Source: Effrenium voratum
Taxonomy: Eukaryota; Sar; Dinophyceae; Suessiales; Symbiodiniaceae
Direction of reading: 5' to 3'
NCBI GenBank assembly: GCA_963377175.1
Contig: CAUJNA010000524.1
Coordinates: 699,501-763,500 of the forward strand
DNA: 64,000 nucleotides
Positions 52,894 to 60,506 of this stretch are shown piece by piece. Below the pieces are notes generated by a model, which was given only the letters and a program-made list of their open reading frames with translations, ran no database searches and had not been told where the DNA came from. The translations under genes were made by a program, and so were the position numbers. Within the stretch, counting starts at the first letter, position 1; each line of letters opens with the position of its first letter.

Positions 52894-53605
52894 CTGTGAC
52901 TACGCTGGCTGTTCTCGACTTCCCCTTTGCTCGTTTTTCAACTTCGGCCATCGGTGGTTGCAGGAGCACCACGGCTATGCTATCCTTCGGATAGTCCACC
53001 CGCATCTTCGCGGGAACATCCTGCACCAACAGGCGCCACTCATCGTGGTCGCCACCCTTGGGCCGAGCAAACACCGTCTTCCGCCAGCCTCTCTTGATGA
53101 ACTCCTGCGGCATCCTGAACGACTGACCATAGCCACGCACCCGCAGATAATACTTGATATTCATCTCATAGTTCATCTCCTTCACTGGCTTCTCCTTCTT
53201 CGACTGATCAATCTCGTAAGGACCAATCCATCCTTCGTGATCATGACTGACGTTCTCCACGAACTTCTGCAACCAGTACTTCGGCGTCAACTGAAGCTGC
53301 GCCCTCTGATTGTATTGCAAGCTCATCTCAAATGGTCTCGTTGATCGTGCCGAGAAATCTCCAGGTCCACAACGATCAGGGTCAACATCGCCAATGAAGT
53401 CCGTGTCACCACGCGCTGACCCCGCAGAATCATCCCGTGCTGTCTCCGGTGAGCTTGCCTTCCTTTTCCGCGATTCGCGGCTGTCGAACTCCCTCCATGG
53501 CGCACTGCCCAACTCCAACGTCCTCGACGATGTGGATCGGCTCGCACGCCTGAGAGGTGTCCAATACTCATTTCGGCCTTGCTGATGGAAACGTAGATTT
53601 GCCAA
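52838..53605 (-). CDS. Copia polyprotein segment upstream of Pol, function unknown
   Basis: A 255-codon frame with no ATG; it opens a few bases after an in-frame TAA. The N-terminal third is Ser/Arg-rich (PLRRASRSTSSRTLELGSAP, KRKASSPE). The middle holds LTPKYWLQKFVENVSHDHEG and then FIKRGWRKTVFARPKGGDHD, and the end is basic. No motif is recognised. It shares the reading frame of the protease/RapZ-like ORF at 54515-56002, from which it is separated by the nested insertion, and overlaps Pol by 56 bases. The likely original state is one continuous polyprotein, with this as the linker between the RapZ-like segment and integrase. The first few codons may belong to the insertion rather than the element. 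Confidence 0.7.
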   Translation of the reverse strand: MANLRFHQQGRNEYWTPLRRASRSTSSRTLELGSAPWREFDSRESRKRKASSPETARDDSAGSARGDTDFIGDVDPDRCGPGDFSARSTRPFEMSLQYNQRAQLQLTPKYWLQKFVENVSHDHEGWIGPYEIDQSKKEKPVKEMNYEMNIKYYLRVRGYGQSFRMPQEFIKRGWRKTVFARPKGGDHDEWRLLVQDVPAKMRVDYPKDSIAVVLLQPPMAEVEKRAKGKSRTASVVTGARKSPPVEGMYGAFSFK

Positions 53606-54650
53606 TACTTAGCCTCAGATTCCCAGTATGTGCTGCCAATGCTACATTTAGCATTGCCAAGAGTCAATCTCACATTCCCAGTACTTATTTCAATATTGAC
53701 AATACTTTTTCTTAGATTTGTCTTTGGTTGGGAAGGGCCTGGATGGGCCACCCTTGCGAAGTAAAAGGCTACGGCTTAGACTGAAAATCTTCAAAAACAA
53801 ATAAGCCATGACACAGGACCCAAGACAATCAGATTAAGGAGGATCAAGGGCTCTGCCCCTTTTGTTCTTGGGGCCAACTTGGGGGCCAAAATCCTGGATG
53901 CGCCAAAGCTTAAAGCCAATTTGAGGCCAGAAACATACAAGGAGCCGTTGAAAAAAGGCATGCGTTTGGTTGTTTGCCCGATATTCCTCTGGCCAAAATA
54001 AGGACAGAGGGCCCCAAAACAGTCACAGGATCTTCAATGAGGAAAATTCAAATCTGCGATCAAAATAGCAGCGGGTAAACACTCGCCCCCTCTCTCTGGC
54101 CAGCTGGGAAGGGGCAGCACGCGTGCCTTTTCAGAACGCAAAGCAGGCTATGGGTCGGAAGGGCTTCGACGCAGTCTGCCACTTTCAATATAAGGGAAGA
54201 TCTGGGGGCCAAGATCGCTACAGCACAGGGGCCTGCCTGGGCGATCTCACGCTTCTTTCGCAAGGTGGCCAGTTTTTATTGTCGGCCAGAACAAAAAGGG
54301 AGCGACGTGTTTGACTGCCGCGGCCAAACTTGGCCTTGGCGAAAAAGTGTGTTCCTAGGCGTCGCCGAATAGCGTTTTGCGCAGCCAACTGCACGAACAC
54401 ACGGCCCAGTGCCAAGACATTATAGAGCTGGGCGCGCGCGCAAGGAAGGGGATCTGCGATCGCAAAAGCTGCCAGCGAATTTTGCGTTGGCTGCTTCCCG
54501 CCGCAAATGCGCAGTCAGTCCTCGTGTCTTTTGGGCCCCTGCGCGCTGCGTGCGCCAGACGGCGCACATCTAGAGTTGGATCGCGTACATCTAATCACAT
54601 CCATTTTTTGGATGCGAAAGAAGCACATCCAAAAAATGGATGCGATCGGG
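53606..54650. mobile_element. nested non-coding insertion inside the Copia polyprotein
   Basis: The frame of the ORF ending at 54515 resumes, in the same frame, at 53605. Between them lies about 1 kb with stops in all frames. The right edge carries two hairpin-forming copies of catccattttttggatg at about 54597-54643, framed by gatcgc/gcgatc. The left edge (53600-53720) has degenerate tandem words such as tactgggaat and attggcaa. The middle (53750-54500) is GC-rich with no homology I recognise. Exact ends and target duplication are not resolved. Confidence 0.6.
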
Positions 54651-56002
54651 GGTGTGGGTGACCTGCCCCTCGAGCTCCTGGCCTTGTCGCGCTCCTCCAC
54701 CAGTCCCTTCACCATGCCAGCAAGCCGAGACACCTCGGCCCTCAACTGCTCCATCTCCTGATTCTTCTCCTCAACAGCTGGCACCTTCACCGGATTCTCC
54801 TTCGCCACCGATTGGGGTTTCGCCTTGGACTGAATCTTCATGAGCATAGGCTTCGGCGTCGAAACTCGAGGAGCCGCCGGCTTGGGAGCGTTTCTCTGCT
54901 CCTTCGGGAACGAACTCTCCACCATCTCAATCAGGTTGTTCGCATTCGCCTCTGTCATGTTGCACATCTCGCAATGACCGCCACAGTCCATTCTTCTCCA
55001 GCTGTCACTGTGATAGTGCACAATGCGCCAGTTGTCCTCAGCCATCCTGCACAGCATTGCACCAAACAAGGTCGCACCTGAGACACTCCGATGACGCCCG
55101 CTCTTGCATACAAATACCACATTGCATGCACCGCCATGTTCCTGATAAAAAGCAAGGGCTCGTCTCAACAGAACACGCATCTCAAGTGTGTAGACCCCCT
55201 TGATGATCTGCAAATGCCTGCCAACGTGTCCTCGATACCGGCCGCAATCAGGGTCATGAATGCCCCTGCAGTCCAGCATCACCGTCGGCAAACTCCTGCG
55301 GTTCTCCGGCAAGATCTCCATCACCACGTCGTGATCTCTCTCCATCTTCATCATCTCGTGGTTGGCAAAATCCCAACGCAGCCCTACCGAGAACACCACA
55401 GTGCCAGTGTCGCACACCAACTCCGGCACCCTGTTGTACCTGTACGTCCCCTGCAGGAGCTGCACACAATCAGGTTCATCCTTGCCACCAGCCATTGCCG
55501 CAGGAGGGAAAATCACTTCAGCTCTGAGCGCACGAACTGATTTGGGCAGTTTTCTAACTTGCTGGTACTTCTGAAATTCCGAAAGGTTAATCATCATCAG
55601 CCCTGTTCGTGAACATCTGTGGATTTTGAGTTCGCCATGTCCCTTGATGTTGACTGTTCCTGCACCCATGTCCTTCACCAAGCCCAAAGTCGCTTGAGCA
55701 TACAAGGAAATCAATAAAGGTGTCTTGCCAGAGTTCAACTCATGTGACTCCAAAGTTCCTGAAATAACTTCATCATTGGTCAAACACATTGCAAACGGCA
55801 TTCTTCGCATGCCCAAGGTCACCGCATTCGAGGCCAAACCAGTAAACCTCTTCGTTTCCTTGCTAATCCATGGCATGCTCATGCCCTGCTTCCTAAGCCT
55901 CTTCTCCATCTCATCTGCCCAATAAGACGAGTGGACCGTGCTGTTGCAACCCTCATCCAACGCTCCCCACATCCTCTTCGTCTTCTGCATAAATGTCAAC
56001 AA
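54515..56002 (-). CDS. Copia protease-like segment fused to a RapZ-C-terminal-like domain
   Basis: A 495-codon frame without an ATG. Near its start is GALDEGCNSTVHSSYW, in the position expected of the aspartic protease; the catalytic triad is DEG rather than the usual DTG or DSG. A hydrophobic LLISLYAQATLGL follows. Around residues 250-315 the pattern LDCRGIHDPDCG ... RGHVGRH ... VVFVCKSGRHRSVSGATL resembles the C-terminal domain of RapZ, whose signature is a glycine-rich GCTGGxHRSV loop; the CX5R spacing also recalls phosphatases. A coiled coil (roughly residues 425-465) precedes SRGRSPTPP. The last ~30 codons are read from the nested insertion and are not native. It overlaps the Cys-rich ORF upstream by 50 bases in the +1 frame. 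The RapZ comparison is by eye only. Confidence 0.65.
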   Translation of the reverse strand: MLTFMQKTKRMWGALDEGCNSTVHSSYWADEMEKRLRKQGMSMPWISKETKRFTGLASNAVTLGMRRMPFAMCLTNDEVISGTLESHELNSGKTPLLISLYAQATLGLVKDMGAGTVNIKGHGELKIHRCSRTGLMMINLSEFQKYQQVRKLPKSVRALRAEVIFPPAAMAGGKDEPDCVQLLQGTYRYNRVPELVCDTGTVVFSVGLRWDFANHEMMKMERDHDVVMEILPENRRSLPTVMLDCRGIHDPDCGRYRGHVGRHLQIIKGVYTLEMRVLLRRALAFYQEHGGACNVVFVCKSGRHRSVSGATLFGAMLCRMAEDNWRIVHYHSDSWRRMDCGGHCEMCNMTEANANNLIEMVESSFPKEQRNAPKPAAPRVSTPKPMLMKIQSKAKPQSVAKENPVKVPAVEEKNQEMEQLRAEVSRLAGMVKGLVEERDKARSSRGRSPTPPIASIFWMCFFRIQKMDVIRCTRSNSRCAPSGARSAQGPKRHED

Positions 56003-56612
56003 CAGGAAAGTTTTGAACGGACACCGTGTCAGGTTTCATCTCGTCGTCCATCCCGTGGTAAGCGACCGCTTCCCAGGGTGGTGATGCTGGCTCACCCCCT
56101 TGCGTCACTTCCACTACACAGTCCTGCAGGATGATGTGCAGGTCTGCAGCTGCCAGCTCCTCACCTGCTGCGAGAGATTGGGTCACAACCGCTGAAAACG
56201 TACCTACAATTTCCTCCACTTGACTTTCTGACAACCTATGTTGGGCATCTGCTGAAGCGAGTCCTTGTATGATGGGTGCCACAGTGATGTTGGCCTGCTC
56301 AACCTGCTTTGATGTTGCCTTCATTTCCTTTCTATCTTCCATGGGCATCTCACTGATGAAGCTAGCACATTGCTTGCACCACACTCGAAACGTCGACCGG
56401 GAAGAACCTCTGTGATCAACCAGCTCATGCGGACAGTTCTCAACAGAATGAGTTGGTTTGTCTTCCCGTTTCGTAGTGGTCGCATGGCCACAATCTCTGC
56501 AAGTTTTCCGAACCGTATATCCCGTTGATCCTTGATACGAGAAATACTTGCATTCCACACACTTCTCAAGGGGTGGATTTGGTGGCTTCCTCGACGAAGA
56601 TGGCTTTTCCAT
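55953..56612 (-). CDS. Copia polyprotein Cys-rich module (duplicated zinc-binding-like unit)
   Basis: 219 codons starting at an ATG, although the same frame is open upstream back to the Gag stop codon, 23 codons away. Two halves repeat with a 41-residue offset: CVECKYF ... GSTGYTVRKTCRDCG (Cys18, 21, 38, 41) and NCPHEL ... GSSRSTFRVWCKQC (Cys60, His62, Cys79, 82). Each could hold one zinc ion. The C-terminal half is acidic and helical. The position between Gag and the protease-like segment suggests it belongs to the polyprotein. Its last 17 codons overlap the next frame, entered by a +1 shift near a GGGG run. Confidence 0.7.
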   Translation of the reverse strand: MEKPSSSRKPPNPPLEKCVECKYFSYQGSTGYTVRKTCRDCGHATTTKREDKPTHSVENCPHELVDHRGSSRSTFRVWCKQCASFISEMPMEDRKEMKATSKQVEQANITVAPIIQGLASADAQHRLSESQVEEIVGTFSAVVTQSLAAGEELAAADLHIILQDCVVEVTQGGEPASPPWEAVAYHGMDDEMKPDTVSVQNFPVVDIYAEDEEDVGSVG

Positions 56613-56678
56613 GGGGTTGTACGTACCCGGGGGAACAGCTAAAAGCGATCTCTTCGTCAGTGTGCTTCCCTCAACAAC

Positions 56679-56681
56679 TTA
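56679..56681 (-). other. in-frame TAA separating Gag from the rest of the polyprotein
   Basis: The Gag frame ends in TAA, but the same frame then stays open through 22 codons into the ATG of the Cys-rich ORF and on to 55953. Either Gag terminates here with occasional readthrough, or the codon is a mutation. Confidence 0.8.
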
Positions 56682-58454
56682 ATGCTTCATGACCCAGCTG
56701 AGGAAAGATTGCAAAACCTGCGATGGCTTCTTCTGTGACAATCCCCATGCTACATACTGAGGGTTTTGAATGACAATTTGCCGATATGTCATTCCCTTGT
56801 ACTTCCCGAGAAGCATCCTCTGCTCACCGCCTTCCAGGTCCTCATCCATCTCCCCCTCACGAACCACGATTCGAGCTCTGTTGTTTCTCGTGACTGCATC
56901 TTGATCCTCGGAAGGGGTATTCATGGGAATGGGCACAGGGTCAGACGATCTAGGTGGGCTCCGTGGAACAGGCACAGAATCCGACGCATTCGCCTTTGTG
57001 TAACCCTTGCCTGATCTAGACGACCTGGAATTGGACACTACCAAAGCCACGCCCTCAGGTGCCTGGCCTGCCTGCAAGCAAATCTCGTGATCACTTGAAG
57101 TGTCACTGTCATAAACCACAAATGCTGATCCAGCAGGCTTGTCACCTTTCCCTTTTGGGCCCGGAAATTTGCAATCAGGGTCACCGGCCCAGTGGCCGTG
57201 CCCTCCACACCTGAGGCATTTGCTTCTCTTCTTCAACTCTTGCAACTTTGATCGGCGCTGTTCCAGTGTCAGATGTGACCGAACCAACTTTCCTTTCCCT
57301 TTTCCTTTCGGTCCTTTTCCCCCTTTTCCTTTGGCCTTACCAAAGGCGGCGTTCGCTGCCAGCTGCAGCTGAATGGCTTCTCCGACACTGAGCGGATCAC
57401 TGCTCTCCGCATCCAACTCTTCCATGGCGTTGAGAGCAGTGGCCTCGCCTTCATCACCTATCTCTTCAAACTCGCCATAATCGGGCATCTCTTCAGGATC
57501 GGTCATCGGTGTTTTGTCAACACCACCGTCCACTGTGTACCCGAAACCTTCATCTTCAGCTTCTTCATGCGGATTCATGGGCTCCCCTTCTTCCCATTCA
57601 GGATACCCTGACCAAGCTGGAAGCGCGGACCTTCGCCAGTAACCACTGCCAGACGAAGATGAAGAGCTGTGAAAAGAAGACTTTCCCTTACCTTTTGTCT
57701 GATAGCCTCCTTTCCCAGTCGAAGACGGGCCCAGCACTCTTCCTTCTCGAAGATGTACTCCACCGTAATTCCTGATCAGGGCCTCTTCAACCTTGCTCAG
57801 CTCTCTTCCGCCCTCCGAACAGGCTCTGATCACAAGGATCTCTTGATGTGAGATGTTCGCCAACTCAAGCATCAACTCTGAGCGCATCTGCTCAGACAAC
57901 GACAGCGTTGGATCCATCTCCACAAGGGTCCTCCACCATCTGCGCCTTCGAGAAATGTACGAGATCATACTCTCCCCTCTCTGCCGGGAAAGTGCTCCTT
58001 GAGGTTTCTGACCAACACGAAACAGCTCACGAGCTTCCTCAGTGGCTCTTGGGAAAACCATGTCTCTCATTCGCTTGATCAAATTCTCAATACCTTGCGG
58101 CTCACTCAAGGCGTCAAGTCCGAGATCACGGGCCACCAAGAACGCATCGCCCCGAAGTCCTTCTACAATCCGGTGCGTGAGCTCCGACCTCGTGTCCCTA
58201 AAAGCCTCCTTGGCCTCCTCAGCTTCTGCAGAACCACCTTCTTCTTCTTCTCCTTCTTCTTTCACAGTCCGCTTGGCTGTTTTCTTGGTTCTCAGAAACT
58301 CCTCATACATCCTCAGGCGAAGCTTGGTGCGGAATTCCCAATCATGGAAACCAGCGGGGTCTCCACCATAGATGTATGAACCACTCCGAGTTTCAGCAGG
58401 GTCTGTTGCACGAGCGCCGTGGTCCGGGCTGAAACGAAGCCCGGCCACTGACAT
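56679..58454 (-). CDS. Copia Gag-like protein with zinc knuckle
   Basis: 591 codons from an ATG 52 bases after the primer site. The N-terminal part contains HDWEFRTKLRLRMYEEFL, an acidic low-complexity stretch, then the Gag-like block RGESMISYISRRRRWW and LSEQMRSELMLELANIS, similar to Gag proteins of dinoflagellate Copia elements. A Gly/Ser-rich linker follows. Near residues 412-427 is a zinc-knuckle variant CLRCGGHGHWAGDPDC, spaced CX2CX4HX6C instead of CX2CX4HX4C. Near the C-terminus LLGKYKGMTYRQI and NPQYVAWGL resemble the small C-terminal motif of ExoX/DUF3820-type proteins. Its role would be to form the particle and bind element RNA. The frame is intact and ends at the TAA at 56679-56681. 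Confidence 0.9.
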   Translation of the reverse strand: MSVAGLRFSPDHGARATDPAETRSGSYIYGGDPAGFHDWEFRTKLRLRMYEEFLRTKKTAKRTVKEEGEEEEGGSAEAEEAKEAFRDTRSELTHRIVEGLRGDAFLVARDLGLDALSEPQGIENLIKRMRDMVFPRATEEARELFRVGQKPQGALSRQRGESMISYISRRRRWWRTLVEMDPTLSLSEQMRSELMLELANISHQEILVIRACSEGGRELSKVEEALIRNYGGVHLREGRVLGPSSTGKGGYQTKGKGKSSFHSSSSSSGSGYWRRSALPAWSGYPEWEEGEPMNPHEEAEDEGFGYTVDGGVDKTPMTDPEEMPDYGEFEEIGDEGEATALNAMEELDAESSDPLSVGEAIQLQLAANAAFGKAKGKGGKGPKGKGKGKLVRSHLTLEQRRSKLQELKKRSKCLRCGGHGHWAGDPDCKFPGPKGKGDKPAGSAFVVYDSDTSSDHEICLQAGQAPEGVALVVSNSRSSRSGKGYTKANASDSVPVPRSPPRSSDPVPIPMNTPSEDQDAVTRNNRARIVVREGEMDEDLEGGEQRMLLGKYKGMTYRQIVIQNPQYVAWGLSQKKPSQVLQSFLSWVMKH

Positions 58455-58492
58455 GACCTACCGCCCTGACTTGCCCGGAGTCGTTCAACCAA

Positions 58493-58505
58493 CGCTCCGC
58501 TACCA
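58493..58505 (-). promoter_or_regulatory. primer-binding site, initiator tRNA-Met type
   Basis: On the minus strand TGGTAGCGGAGCG begins one base after the 5' LTR. TGGTAGC is the start of the primer site complementary to the 3' end of initiator methionine tRNA used by Ty1 and many Copia elements. The exact host tRNA was not available for comparison. Confidence 0.8.
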
Positions 58506-58506
58506 A

Positions 58507-58649
58507 TGTGAATGTAGCAAGCAAATCGGGCTCTCACTTTTCGCTTCGAGCGCTATGACTCAAGGGCCCTCGTACCAGAATGGCCCGGTCATGCACAACA
58601 TGTTCAACACCCTGGCTTCAAACTATACAATTTACAGGGAGAATTCACA
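58507..58649 (-). repeat. 5' LTR of the Copia element
   Basis: Identical to 48471-48613 as read. It contains the element's promoter by position; I see no clear TATA box on the sense strand. Confidence 0.95.
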
Positions 58650-59860
58650 GTCTAGTATATGTAGAAATATATAAGCTGGTGCTACTGTTGCCACCTTGCT
58701 TGTTTACAAGTTTAGCATCCCTCAAAGCGAAAATCGTATCAAAGTATCAAAGTATTAGGTGGGAATCCATACATTCGTCCAAGAAGGTGGTCTTAAAGGA
58801 ACAACCCTGAAACAATCTTGTGAAAAGGCCGCCCTGATTCTCACTGTCATGCAGATTGAGAGCAATGGTGACCCCAAGTTGATATATTCAGCTTGCAACA
58901 TTTGCCATATGCTACTTGAAGCTACACTTAACGTCGGCAAACTTCCCAATCGCCGCTCTTCCTTGTTGCTTCGGCGAGTTTTTGTCTCCCTTACAACTAA
59001 CAACCCCTGAGCCCGACCGCCCAACAAAGGCGCCCATTGGGAAACCAAACCTCCGTGAAGGCTCAGTCTCACAGCGCCCACGGCGGGGAGCTGGTGTGCG
59101 GTTCAAGCGGAGACCGAAACCGCGAGAGTCAGAATCACTGGTACCCAAGGGGTCCACCAGAAGTCATGCAATGGGCGGCCGTTCAGTCTGGTGGGGACCT
59201 CTTACCTTCGTCTAGGTCTGAAAATTGCAGCTCGGCTGAAAGCTTGGGCAGCCGTTTCACCCATCAACCATTCGGGTCAAGACCCACGGTCAAAGGTGTG
59301 GGGGCCATAACCGCACAACCCCCATGCAACAAAATACCCCACTTGCAAAAATATGCAAAGCAGGGGGGTCGGGTGTTGCTCTCTTGAATTCAGCCAGTTC
59401 AACTTGAAAGAAGCTGCTAGGGCATCCAAATGGGTCATGCTCACCTTCTCAAACAGCCTGCCTGAAAGAACGTTTAAAAAAATGCTGCTCATGCCGCTCA
59501 CGAACAGCAACCAAGCCAGTAAGATGTGTGATTCGGGCACGAGCCTGTGCCCAGGCAATGGGTAAGTTGGGGTAAACAAGCCACAAAAGAAAGGTTCCCC
59601 AAAAGCAAACCAATCCCCGGTCCCAAAGATCAGGGTTTCCCACACGCCAGAGAACAACAACCAAAGGAAAACAAACCAAACAAGAAAAGGGTTAACCCGC
59701 AACCTTGGTCGACAACAGGCCGCACGACTGGTCCCTACCAACCTGGCGGCGGCCCGAGGTCTCTTTCTCCCCCGAGATGCCGTCGGTCGACGCAGGGGTT
59801 CGGCGACGCCCATTCGAGGCGCGACGGAACCCAAAACTTGAGCCAAAACACCACAGGTCG
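58650..59860. other. spacer between the Copia element and the right-hand unit
   Basis: No convincing gene. The longest minus-strand frame (59277-59846) has a hydrophobic low-complexity look and no ATG. A 12-base match to the 3' end of the dinoflagellate spliced leader lies at 59837-59848 on the minus strand. Confidence 0.55.
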
Positions 59861-59929
59861 GTCACTAACGCGACGTCCCTGATGATGATATGAACCATGG
59901 CTAATCACACCCCCCTCACGAGGAGCCCG

Positions 59930-60130
59930 TCATATGACGGGTGGAGCGTGCCATTTACTGATAGGATTTAACTGCTCGCATGCGTCCGCAAACAGCTGGA
60001 CACTACCGCCGTCAGCGGTGGAGCAAACCCACAAAGGCAGTTGCGCGACATCCCGGGCATTAAATTCCCGCCACCACCCCGAATTAATCGGGGTAACGCT
60101 GTCCAACAAACCTTGTGGAAAAGTCCACAT
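59930..60130 (-). CDS. small ORF downstream of the large ORF (66 codons)
   Basis: It runs from an ATG to a TGA, in the 3' region of the large ORF. The product starts MWTFPQGLLDSVTPINSGWW and contains LPLWVCSTADGGSVQLFADA; it is Trp-rich and mixed in composition, which looks more like protein than chance. The TGA sits inside the perfect palindrome CCCGTCATATGACGGG. The sequence is also rich in other small dyads, so structural RNA is an alternative explanation for conservation. No signal peptide or known domain. It starts about 360 bases after the stop of the large ORF, so how it would be translated is unclear. Confidence 0.35.
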   Translation of the reverse strand: MWTFPQGLLDSVTPINSGWWREFNARDVAQLPLWVCSTADGGSVQLFADACEQLNPISKWHAPPVI

Positions 60131-60222
60131 GACGACATTAGGTCACAACTGTTTGCATCAACAATGCAAGAAGTTTAATTCTTATCAGAAGCCATGAAAT
60201 AAAAGATAACGTATGTCCATTA

Positions 60223-60249
60223 GTACCCTCGCCTAACGGCAAGAGGTAC
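60223..60249 (-). other. GNUA hairpin, extended 11-bp stem
   Basis: On the minus strand GTACC-T-CTTGCC closes on GGCGAG-GGTAC with loop GTTA. The stem is continuous apart from one bulged T on the 5' side. It is the longest stem of the set and lies in the 3' untranslated region. Confidence 0.75.
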
Positions 60250-60483
60250 CCCTGACCATGCGTACCTGAAAAATGCTTGAATTCCGCAAACCCGGGAGTA
60301 ACCCCCCATCAGTTTGCTTTCCCTCTCACTCACACTGCTTCCGGATGAGCACGTCCAGCAGCTCAGCAGCGGTACGGGAGAGACATGACCTCCGCGCCTC
60401 AGCGGTCCGGGAGGAACATCACCACCTCCACACCGCGCCGACCATAGGAGAATGGACGCAAGCCTATCGGCCGCAATCCCCGT

Positions 60484-60506
60484 GACTCAGCCTACCGGCT
60501 ATCGTC
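60484..60506 (-). other. GNUA hairpin across the stop codon of the large ORF
   Basis: The core AGCC-GGTA-GGCT with an outer GAC/GTC pairing. The TAG stop codon overlaps the loop and the 3' side of the stem, so the end of translation lies within the hairpin. Confidence 0.65.

Larger units (their letters stand above)
48471..58649 (-). mobile_element. complete Ty1/Copia LTR retrotransposon
   Basis: Two direct 143-bp repeats (48471-48613 and 58507-58649) read as identical base for base, begin TGTGAAT and end ATTCACA. They are flanked outside by GTCT on each side, a 4-base match consistent with target duplication. Internal order on the minus strand is primer site, Gag, Cys-rich module, protease-like and RapZ-C-like segment, an interrupted stretch, then integrase before reverse transcriptase and RNase H, which is the Copia order. 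Identical LTRs point to recent insertion, although the LTRs are short and give little dating power. The coding frame is broken at three places and carries a nested insertion. Confidence 0.95.

Noticed and set aside
48731..53344. Numerous plus-strand ORFs inside the Copia element
   Set aside because: All are antisense shadows of the Gag-Pol frames.
59277..59846. 189-codon minus-strand frame beginning near the spliced-leader-like 12-mer
   Set aside because: No ATG start, low-complexity Arg-rich then Phe/Leu/Trp-rich content, and alternative plus-strand frames equally open.
59880..60490. Hammerhead ribozyme in the 3' region of the large ORF
   Set aside because: CTGATGA and GAA-like words occur but not in the required CUGANGA...GAAA arrangement with three stems on either strand.
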